DNA of 16,831 nt from DATJWY01 sp035500775 (GTDB taxonomy: Bacteria; Pseudomonadota; Alphaproteobacteria; Acetobacterales; Acetobacteraceae): positions 1 to 16,831 of the forward strand of contig DATJWY010000174.1 in the NCBI GenBank assembly GCA_035500775.1. The letters are read 5' to 3'. The notes below the pieces were generated by a model. It searched no databases. It saw nothing but the letters and a program-made list of their open reading frames with translations, and was not told where the DNA came from. Shown here piece by piece: positions 1 to 6,384 of this stretch. The position numbers and the translations under genes were made by a program. Within the stretch, counting starts at the first letter, position 1, and every line of letters begins with the position of its first letter.

Positions 1-628
1 CCCCCCCCCTTCCCTCTTGCTCGCGCGATACCCGTCCAGACGCAGGAGCGCCGCGCAGATAATCCTGGATCGAGGCGAAGCCGGTTTCCCTCGCGACGAT
101 CAGGCTCTCCAGATGTTCGCGGCTGTTGACGAGCCCCTTGGCCAGGATCGTGCCCGCATCGTCCAGCAGCACGGCATAGGGCAGCTTGCCGACACGGAAG
201 CCCAGGCCAACCTCGGGCGCGGAAATGAACCGCGCCGGGTCCAGCTCGTTCCGCCGCGCCATCTCGCGCTGCTCCCCGATATCGCCGTCGCCGACGAAGA
301 CAACGTCAAGCCGCTCGCTGCGCAGGAAGGATTTCGCGACCGGAAGCAATTTCTTGCAGATCGGGCAGCTCGGCGCGACGAAGAGCAGCATCAGCACCTG
401 GCCCGCCGGCAGCTTGCCGCCGATCGAAACCGGGGAACCGGCGAAGCTCGTCAGGGTGAAGCGCGGCGCCGCGTCGCCGATCTCCGGGCCTTGATCCGTC
501 GCGAGCGCGCCCACCGGCGCCACCCGCTCATGCAGCACGCCGATCTGCCGCGCCAGCGCGAACACCGTCAGCGCCAGCGCCGCGACCACGATCCACAACA
601 AAGCCTGCGACACGAACAGTGCCGTCAT
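1..628 (-). CDS. mauD: Amine dehydrogenase accessory protein MauD (partial, open at left edge)
   Basis: This is a membrane-anchored thioredoxin-like protein needed in the mau/aau systems for maturation of the disulfide-rich small subunit of amine dehydrogenase. The start ATG at 628-626 overlaps the mauE stop by one base (TGATG). The protein begins with an N-terminal hydrophobic anchor (MTALFVSQALLWIVVAALAL), followed by a thioredoxin-like domain. Its redox motif CPIC lies in the segment FVAPSCPICKKLLP at about residues 80-95. About 209 codons are visible without a stop. MauD proteins are about 200 residues, so only the last residues are likely missing or distorted. The visible C-terminus (FASIQDYL, then a Gly/Arg/Glu-rich tail) runs into nine C at the window edge. 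The family is clear from the CXXC motif and the B-E-D gene order. Confidence 0.88.
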   Translation of the reverse strand, partial: MTALFVSQALLWIVVAALALTVFALARQIGVLHERVAPVGALATDQGPEIGDAAPRFTLTSFAGSPVSIGGKLPAGQVLMLLFVAPSCPICKKLLPVAKSFLRSERLDVVFVGDGDIGEQREMARRNELDPARFISAPEVGLGFRVGKLPYAVLLDDAGTILAKGLVNSREHLESLIVARETGFASIQDYLRGAPASGRVSREQEGRGG

Positions 629-1161
629 CACGCCCTCGCCCGCCGCCGCGCCCGCGGCAGCGTGTTGATGGTCAGAAACACCAGGAACAGCGACACCCCC
701 GCCCCCACGCCCTGGGCGAAGGCGGCAAGGTCCCCCCGCACCGGCACCGCCGCGAGCAGCGCGAGAGCGGCAAGGCCCAGGTTACGCCCGACCAGCCCCC
801 AGCCGATCCGCTGCGGCGCCGCGCCACGGAAACAGCCGCAATCGATCTCGGTGCGGCCACGCGCCACGTTGATGCCGATGGCGCCGGCGAACACCACGAG
901 CAGCGGCGCCGCCACGAGGCCGGGAAATGGCGCCAGCACGCCAGCGATCAGCAACGCCGCGAGCCCCGCCTCCACCGGCGGCAGCACCGCCGCCAGCGCG
1001 TCGGCCAGCCGGTCCGGCAACAGCCGGTAGGCATGCACCACGCCGCGGAACACCGCCGGGTCACGCAACTTGCCCGTGGCGGCATGGGCGAGGATCAGCC
1101 CGACAGCGACCCGCGCCGCCGCGACCGGGGGCGCCCAGGCGGAGGGGAAAGCCAGACTCAT
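628..1161 (-). CDS. mauE: Methylamine utilization protein MauE (DoxX/MauE-like membrane protein)
   Basis: The product is a 177-residue integral membrane protein that, with MauD, is required for biogenesis of the periplasmic amine dehydrogenase. About four hydrophobic segments are visible, roughly at residues 10-30, 50-80, 80-100 and 120-165. The loop motif EIDCGCF, with two cysteines, is characteristic of MauE and may exchange disulfides with MauD. The start codon overlaps the mauB stop by four bases (ATGA at 1158-1161), and its own stop overlaps the mauD start. Translational coupling within one mauB-E-D operon is therefore likely. Family assignment is confident from topology, the CGCF motif and context. 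Assignment to a methylamine rather than an aromatic amine system is not. Confidence 0.88.
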   Translation of the reverse strand: MSLAFPSAWAPPVAAARVAVGLILAHAATGKLRDPAVFRGVVHAYRLLPDRLADALAAVLPPVEAGLAALLIAGVLAPFPGLVAAPLLVVFAGAIGINVARGRTEIDCGCFRGAAPQRIGWGLVGRNLGLAALALLAAVPVRGDLAAFAQGVGAGVSLFLVFLTINTLPRARRRARA

Positions 1162-2330
1162 TCGCCGATCGCGGCCGAGAGCACCGGGTTGTCGCCGAGC
1201 TTGTCCATGCCGCGCAGATACGCCCCGGTCTCCGCGTCATAGACCGCGAACTTGCCGTCATCGCTCGTCGTGTAGAGCAGCGGCTTGTCGTCCTGGCTCA
1301 CGCCGACCAGCGGCGACGGCACCTTCAGCGTGATGCGCCTGATCAGCTTATGCGTCGCGACATCGATCTCCCACACCTCGGTGCCGTCATTCTTATGGGT
1401 CCAGAACGGACCGGAATGCATCAGCACGTAGAGATGGCCGCTCTTGCGGTGCAACGCCGCGACCTGCCACCCGCCCGGACGCCAGGCGACCGTGAGCGGA
1501 TCGGTGGTGAGTCGCGTCTGGCCCGCCGCCTCGGAGATCGACCAAGGCTGGCCGATCTCCGGCCGCGCCGCGAGCTTCGTCGGATAGACGAGGCCGGTGT
1601 AGGAGATGAAATAGGTCATCCCGGTCTGCCGGTCGGTCGGGCTCTGCTCGAACACCGGATCATGATCGGGCGCGAAGAAGGGTGCGATACGGGCGACCGT
1701 CGCCTTGGCCGACGCGTCCAGCGTCACCGTGGCGAGCGAGCCATCCGCGCAGATCGAGGCGAAGCCGTTTGCGCCGAACGGAAAAGCGAGGGCGCAGCCG
1801 GGCAGACCGACGTTGGCGGCGGCTTTCTGCGTCGCCGTATCGACCACGATCACCGCGTTCGCCGGCGCCATGTTGTAGATATAGACGTATTTGCCGTCGG
1901 CGCTGATATCGAGATCCTGCTTCTTGGTGGTGATCAACGCCCGGCCGGGCAACTCGATCTCCTTGGTCAGTTGCAGGGTCTTCGGATCATAGACGCTGAG
2001 CAGATCCTGCCGCGTGCCGCGATTGCCGCGGGTCCAGATGGTCTCCGACACGTAGAAGCGCCCGGAAACCGGATCGCGCACGACATTGCCGTAGAAGGCG
2101 ACCGGGATCATGCCCTGGATCGCGGCGGCGTCGGCGTCCACCAGATAGGCGCGGCCATCCTTGGCGTGGTTATAGACCGGGTCCAGCACCAGCACCTGAT
2201 GCGGCCCGGCCGGCGGCAGCGTGGCGGCGTCACTGATCTCGGTCTGCGGCACCGCATCCGGGCCGGCCGCGCCCAGCGCCGCCACCAGGAACGCGCCGAT
2301 CCCCGCGTTGCGCGCCATACGCTGCTTCAT
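1158..2330 (-). CDS. mauB: Quinoprotein amine dehydrogenase, heavy (beta-propeller) subunit
   Basis: This is the large periplasmic subunit of a tryptophan tryptophylquinone amine dehydrogenase, which oxidises primary amines to aldehyde plus ammonia and passes electrons to a cupredoxin or cytochrome. I start it at the ATG at 2330, giving 390 residues with a Sec-type signal (MKQRMARNAG then a hydrophobic run). An upstream in-frame ATG at 2378 would put an unlikely extension before the signal. Seven-bladed-propeller features match the family: DPVYNHAKDGRAYLVDAD near the N-terminus, the WRPGGWQVAALHRKSGHLYVLMH segment, and VSQDDKPLLY near the C-terminus. No mauF lies upstream, which resembles aau (aralkylamine) clusters as much as mau ones. 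Substrate class is therefore undecided. The small subunit is not in the window. Confidence 0.9.
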   Translation of the reverse strand: MKQRMARNAGIGAFLVAALGAAGPDAVPQTEISDAATLPPAGPHQVLVLDPVYNHAKDGRAYLVDADAAAIQGMIPVAFYGNVVRDPVSGRFYVSETIWTRGNRGTRQDLLSVYDPKTLQLTKEIELPGRALITTKKQDLDISADGKYVYIYNMAPANAVIVVDTATQKAAANVGLPGCALAFPFGANGFASICADGSLATVTLDASAKATVARIAPFFAPDHDPVFEQSPTDRQTGMTYFISYTGLVYPTKLAARPEIGQPWSISEAAGQTRLTTDPLTVAWRPGGWQVAALHRKSGHLYVLMHSGPFWTHKNDGTEVWEIDVATHKLIRRITLKVPSPLVGVSQDDKPLLYTTSDDGKFAVYDAETGAYLRGMDKLGDNPVLSAAIGE

Positions 2331-2385
2331 GGTTCCAGCCCTATAGACACCCTCCGGGCAAAATAACAATATATCCAAAGCGAAA

Positions 2386-2402
2386 CAAGTTGTTTTGACT
2401 TG
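2386..2402. promoter_or_regulatory. Inverted repeat in the mauB promoter region
   Basis: An inverted repeat CAAGT-N7-ACTTG sits 56-72 bp upstream of the mauB start, inside an AT-rich patch (about 2361-2412) that stands out from the GC-rich surroundings. The position and symmetry fit an operator for a regulator of the amine dehydrogenase operon, but no regulator gene is adjacent. A convincing -35/-10 pair could not be fixed. The arms are short, so chance is possible. Confidence 0.3.
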
Positions 2403-2544
2403 ATATCAGCACAAATGGACGGCGCCAGAACCCCATCCGCCGCACACCCAGCAGAAATCGCCTATGATTTAGCAATAAAGCGCCCCATATCGCAGGCATA
2501 TGCCGCCACTTTTTCCAAGAGCCCGATCCGTGTCGGCTGAAGCA

Positions 2545-2560
2545 CCGATCAGGCGATCGG
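2545..2560 (-). terminator. Weak hairpin downstream of the 2573-4234 gene
   Basis: A 6-bp stem CCGATC/GATCGG with a 4-nt loop lies 13 bases past the stop of the membrane-protein gene. It has no T-run on the minus strand, so it may be a weak or Rho-assisted terminator, or chance. Confidence 0.25.
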
Positions 2561-2572
2561 AGCGGCGCGCCG

Positions 2573-4234
2573 TCATGGTTGCGGCGGCGCCCCCATTGCG
2601 GCCGGCACGGCGTGATTTGGCGCGGCGGGCCGCGCGAAGGCGTTTCTGGCACGAAGGGAAAATATCGTGAAAAGGAACGCCGGCCCGAAGAGAACAAGAC
2701 CTGTCGCGACCAACCCCTCGGACTCGAACACGCCTTCAGCCTCACGCCCACTGCTCGGCAGCACGAGAGCGCTTGAGGTTGAAACGAGCACCAGCAACGC
2801 GACTGAGATGACATAGGCCATGAAGAGGCAAACGCGCGCGAACCGCGGAAACGCTTCCGTGTGCCGGTTCGTGATGACTTCACCGGAGGTCAAAATATCC
2901 CAGGCGAGCGCGGACAGGACGATCAGCGCCTGCCAGAACGTCAGTCCGGCCCCGCCGCCTTTCGCCTTGAAGAACAAGAACACCAACATTGCATAGAGCG
3001 CGAAACTGAGATTCAGATCACCGATAAGCCGGGCGAGCGTGCCATAAACCGCGCGCGACCCCTTGAACCAACCCGCCAGCCCCAACCAGAGAGCGGTCCC
3101 AATGACAACCGCATCCTGAACGTAGAAGATCGCAGCCCCATGACTCGCGAAATAGTGAAACCAGAGCAGGCCGACCCAGACGGCGAACGTTAACGCTGAA
3201 AAACCGCGTGGCGCACGCCGGCCGACCACGAACAAAGCCACAATACCCAGAATAAACAAGATAAACGGGATCGTAAAAACCTCCGGGTACGTAAACAAAT
3301 ACCTTGGATCGTAGCTTTCCGGCGCCCGCATCACGCGCCAGGCAACGCCGATCTGAAGGGCGACGAAATACGTCGCGACAACCATGAAGAGCTGGCTGTA
3401 CCGAATCTCCGGCGTGATTTCGCCCGCGCGCCGCGCGGCCCAGCGGACGAGGCCGTAAATGGCCGCAAGCCAGAGAAAAATCCCCAGCCCGCTGCCCAGA
3501 TCCTGCGCGATCGTACGGCTGGCCCAGTTCGAGAAGATGCGGCTGACGGCGAAGTTCGCGACGATCGCGAGAGCCGCGGCGACCAGCGCGACCGACACCC
3601 GGCTGGATGCGCCGTTGAGTTTTGCGAGAATCGAATCGCTGGCAACCGACGCGATCTCAGCAAGGTCCGTCGCCGCCATGAAAAGACCCAGCATGGCCAC
3701 GAGGCCTTGCAGCCCTATCATGCTGACGACAAGCACAGCCTCGCCAGCGCCGATATAGGCGAGCATGACGATGAGCGCGAGGCCCGCGGTAAACGCCGCC
3801 GCGAAAAGGCTTTGTCTGCGATCCCAATCGCGCGCCTGACGACGCAAGGAAAAAAAGAGCGCCGAACCAAGCGGCATCACTACGGCGAACGCGCTCGGCG
3901 TGAAATTGTTGCTCCAGAGAAAGAGGATCAGCAAGACACCGATGGCGCCGTACAGCGCATTGCGCCAATGGCCCGTCGTTTCGATGAGCACTGCCGCGAC
4001 GAGCGTTGCGACGACGAACTCCCCGAGGAAGAGGGCAACCAGCGTGCCGAGCGGAATCTCCCCCACGAGCGTCGCGACCGGCGGCCCCAGGGGCGAGAAC
4101 AGGTTGAACGCCACCGCGACCACAACCGCCGCCGAACCGCTCGCGAACGCGAGGCGCACGTCGCGTTCCATCGTTGAGATCACGATGATGCGTTTGCGGA
4201 TGGTCGTCAAAAGCCCCATTGGCGCTTCGGACAT
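2573..4234 (-). CDS. Polytopic membrane protein of unknown function
   Basis: I do not recognise the family. The 553-residue product (start MSEAPMGLL at 4234, with GAGG just upstream) has about 14-16 hydrophobic segments separated by short loops. Examples are VVVAVAFNLF, LVALFLGEFVVATLVAAVLI, LFMVVATYFVALQIGVAW and a late pair ending LVLFGPAFLFTIFSL. The C-terminal tail is Ala/Pro-rich and probably cytoplasmic. No nucleotide-binding, kinase or transporter signature is visible. The frame extends to an ATG at 4330, and MERDV at 4174 is a third possible start. The gene points the same way as mauB, with a 242-bp gap containing AT-rich DNA, so it is probably a separate transcript. Its base composition looks less GC-rich than its neighbours, which could reflect transfer. 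Confidence 0.72.
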   Translation of the reverse strand: MSEAPMGLLTTIRKRIIVISTMERDVRLAFASGSAAVVVAVAFNLFSPLGPPVATLVGEIPLGTLVALFLGEFVVATLVAAVLIETTGHWRNALYGAIGVLLILFLWSNNFTPSAFAVVMPLGSALFFSLRRQARDWDRRQSLFAAAFTAGLALIVMLAYIGAGEAVLVVSMIGLQGLVAMLGLFMAATDLAEIASVASDSILAKLNGASSRVSVALVAAALAIVANFAVSRIFSNWASRTIAQDLGSGLGIFLWLAAIYGLVRWAARRAGEITPEIRYSQLFMVVATYFVALQIGVAWRVMRAPESYDPRYLFTYPEVFTIPFILFILGIVALFVVGRRAPRGFSALTFAVWVGLLWFHYFASHGAAIFYVQDAVVIGTALWLGLAGWFKGSRAVYGTLARLIGDLNLSFALYAMLVFLFFKAKGGGAGLTFWQALIVLSALAWDILTSGEVITNRHTEAFPRFARVCLFMAYVISVALLVLVSTSSALVLPSSGREAEGVFESEGLVATGLVLFGPAFLFTIFSLRARNAFARPAAPNHAVPAAMGAPPQP

Positions 4235-4474
4235 GACCTCACCCACCCACTGAGAGCGGCTCCACCGAGGCTGTCGTTGCGGCCCTACGGGTAAAACCGC
4301 TCCAGCCTTTGTTTCGGCGAGCAGCACCATCAGCCGAACCGCGCCAACACGCGCGGAACAAGCCGCGAATCCGTCTTCTCATACCTGCTTTTTGGGCGAG
4401 AAGGGCGGATGCGGCGGTTCAAATCGGCGCGACAGGCACGCAGATGAGTCCCGCTGAACCGAGTGCGCGCTCTG

Positions 4475-4583
4475 GAGCATGATTGCTAGAAATTGAAGCG
4501 CAGAGACTTGGGGCTTTCCCTCCGTGGTCATTCCACCGCTCCTGCGGAGCGGCGGAACCTTGGGCCACTCCGCCCCAAACCCC
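4475..4583 (+). repeat. Dispersed 109-bp intergenic repeat, copy A
   Basis: The block begins GAGCATGATTGC and ends in CCAAACCCC. It matches 13511-13619 in the same orientation with 8 differences over 109 positions by eye and no gaps. It contains a hairpin CCGCTCC-TGC-GGAGCGG. It is immediately followed by a different palindrome (4585-4604) from the one that follows copy B. It lies between genes and has no protein-coding signal. Confidence 0.9.
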
Positions 4584-4584
4584 A

Positions 4585-4604
4585 CTGGGGCCGTACGGCC
4601 CCAG
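4585..4604. terminator. Perfect 20-bp palindrome, possible terminator of the permease gene
   Basis: The arms are CTGGGGCCGT and ACGGCCCCAG, about 70 nt beyond the permease stop on the minus strand. There is no downstream T-run. It is part of the repeat structure starting at 4475, so a structural repeat role is as likely as termination. Confidence 0.4.
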
Positions 4605-4671
4605 ATCCCAATAATTTAAAGGAAATACCTCATCGCAAAAGGCTCCGTTCACTTTTCAAAGCTTCCAAGAT

Positions 4672-6078
4672 TCAGTCGACCATGGTGCGGGCTTCCACTT
4701 GTGCCCGTTCCAGCAGGTCATCGCCACCGGCCGCCGTGCGCAAATCGGCGGTAAAGCGGTAGAACAGCCAGGCCACCGCGAACAGGCCGACGAACACGCC
4801 GAATATCAACTGGTTGTAGTAGATCATAGCGACGAGGCTGATCCCCGCGGTCACCAGAGCCACCGCCGGCACCACAGGGTAACCCGGCGCCTTGAACTTG
4901 CGCTCCAGCGCCGGCTCGATCTTGCGAAGGCGGAACAGGCTGGCCATGCTCATGATGTACATGATGATGGCACCGAATACCGACATAGTAACGATGTTGG
5001 CGGTCAGCGACTGGCCGGCGATGATGATCAGGTTGTCCGAGAAGATCGCGGCGATGCCCACCACGCCGCCGCCGATGATGGCCCATACCGGTGTCTTGGT
5101 CTTGGGGTTGACCGAGGCCAGGGCTGGCGGCAGGAAGCCGGCGCGCGCAAGGGCGAAGATCTGACGGGAATAGCCCATGATGATGCCGTGGAACGAGGCG
5201 ATCAGGCCGAACAGGCCGATCCACACCAGCATGTGCAGCCAGCTGCTGTTTTCGCCGACCACTACCTTCATGGCCCGAGGCAGCGGGTCGTTGACGTTGG
5301 ACAGCGCGGTCCAGTCGCCGGCGCCGCCGGCGAAGATCATGGTACCGAAGGCCAGCATCACCAGGGTCAGGATGCCGGCCACATAGGCGCGCGGAATAGT
5401 GCGCTTGGGGTCCTTCGCTTCCTCGGCGGCCATGGCGGTCCCCTCGATGGCAAGGAAGAACCAGATGGCGAAGGGAATGGCGGCGAAGATGCCGCCGATG
5501 GCGGTCAGCGAGAAATGGCTTTCACCTGCCCAACCCTTGGCGACGAAGTTGCTCCACGAAAAGCCGGGGCTGACTACGCCCATGAACACCAGCAGTTCGA
5601 TGATCGCCAGCACGGTGACGAACAATTCGAAAGTGGCGGCGATGGTCACGCCGACGATGTTGAGAGCCATGAACACCACATAGGCGCCCAAAGCCATCAT
5701 TTTGGGGTCAAACCCCGGGAACTGCACCTGCAGGTAGGCGCCGATGGCCAGTGCGATGGCCGGCGGCGCGAACACGAACTCAACCAGGGTCGCGAAGCCG
5801 GTGATGAAGCCGCCCAACGGACCGAAGGCGCGATAGCTATAGGCGAACGGGCCGCCTGCATGGGGAATGGCGGTGGTCAGCTCAGTAAAGCTGAAAATAA
5901 AGGTGGTGTACATGATGGCGATCAGCACCGTCGTGACAAGGAACCCTAGCGTTCCCGCCTGGGCCCAGCCATAGCTCCAGCCGAAGTATTCGCCGGAAAT
6001 GACCAGCCCGACCGCGATGCCCCATAGGTGCAGACCGCTCAGGCCCTTTTTCAGGGTGGCTGTGGTTGATTCTGTCAT
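4672..6078 (-). CDS. eat: Ethanolamine permease (APC superfamily)
   Basis: The product is an inner-membrane amino acid/polyamine/organocation transporter of about 468 residues and 12 membrane segments, and it probably imports ethanolamine. The N-terminal segment GLVISGEYFGWSYGWAQAG is very typical of ethanolamine permeases. Other family features are FTELTTAIPHAGGPFAYSYR, FFLAIEGTAMAAEEAKDPKR and MGYSRQIFALARAGFLP. I prefer the ATG at 6078 (MTESTTATLKKG, with GGAG about 10 nt upstream) over the ATG at 6123. No eutBC lyase genes are nearby. The amine dehydrogenase operon is about 2.3 kb downstream on the same strand, so amine catabolism is a plausible shared theme. Codon choice seems milder in GC bias than neighbouring genes, possibly from transfer out of a gammaproteobacterium (inference). 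Confidence 0.9.
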   Translation of the reverse strand: MTESTTATLKKGLSGLHLWGIAVGLVISGEYFGWSYGWAQAGTLGFLVTTVLIAIMYTTFIFSFTELTTAIPHAGGPFAYSYRAFGPLGGFITGFATLVEFVFAPPAIALAIGAYLQVQFPGFDPKMMALGAYVVFMALNIVGVTIAATFELFVTVLAIIELLVFMGVVSPGFSWSNFVAKGWAGESHFSLTAIGGIFAAIPFAIWFFLAIEGTAMAAEEAKDPKRTIPRAYVAGILTLVMLAFGTMIFAGGAGDWTALSNVNDPLPRAMKVVVGENSSWLHMLVWIGLFGLIASFHGIIMGYSRQIFALARAGFLPPALASVNPKTKTPVWAIIGGGVVGIAAIFSDNLIIIAGQSLTANIVTMSVFGAIIMYIMSMASLFRLRKIEPALERKFKAPGYPVVPAVALVTAGISLVAMIYYNQLIFGVFVGLFAVAWLFYRFTADLRTAAGGDDLLERAQVEARTMVD

Positions 6079-6384
6079 TGCGTTATGTCTCCAGTCCTCT
6101 CGAACGATTGGCGACGAGGGCATTTCCTTCCCTTACGGGGCCGTCCAGTCGCGCCACATCCTCTTTCAGGACAGACAGATCGGCGGGCGGTGGCATGCAA
6201 CGAGTGCATCGGATTCGCCCGCGGCGGGGGAAGCCCAAAAATCCGCGTCTCCCCGGGGTTTTGTCCCGATTACCCTGGGACCTCAAGGCCCCAGTGGGGG
6301 TCAGGGGGCAAAGCCCCCTTGTCTTTACCAAGCGAGATTTATGGCGGCTGGTATGAACCTGGGTCCATCTGAACCGATGGCGCT
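6079..6384. other. Intergenic region upstream of the permease, 3' of the transglycosylase
   Basis: This stretch holds the permease promoter and ribosome-binding region (nearest 6078) and the degenerate hairpin repeat at 6275-6330. No further gene is convincing. Open frames crossing it are extensions or shadows of the transglycosylase gene. Confidence 0.5.
6275..6330 (+). repeat. Degenerate copy of the hairpin repeat family; possible terminator of the transglycosylase gene
   Basis: Two consecutive hairpins are visible: an imperfect one, CTGGGACCTC/AAGGCCCCAG (6275-6294), and GGGGGC-AAA-GCCCCC (6304-6318), followed by a TTTACC flank. Their order and sequence parallel the right half of the complete element at 11613-11734. 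It lies just past the stop of the 6385-7866 gene. Confidence 0.6.

Larger units (their letters stand above)
4235..4671. other. Intergenic region with repeat copy A and a palindrome
   Basis: This non-coding stretch between the unknown membrane protein and the permease contains the dispersed repeat at 4475-4583 and the perfect palindrome at 4585-4604. It also has an AT-richer patch about 4605-4675 just beyond the permease stop. Short open frames here lack coding signal, and none shows a recognisable domain. Confidence 0.6.

Noticed and set aside
927..2366. 479-codon plus-strand open frame
   Set aside because: It is antisense to mauB and mauE, is Arg/His-rich with no domain, and arises from high GC in the opposite strand.
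4699..5949. 416-codon plus-strand open frame
   Set aside because: It is antisense to the ethanolamine permease. Its composition (Gly/Asp/His/Glu-rich) is typical of a shadow frame.
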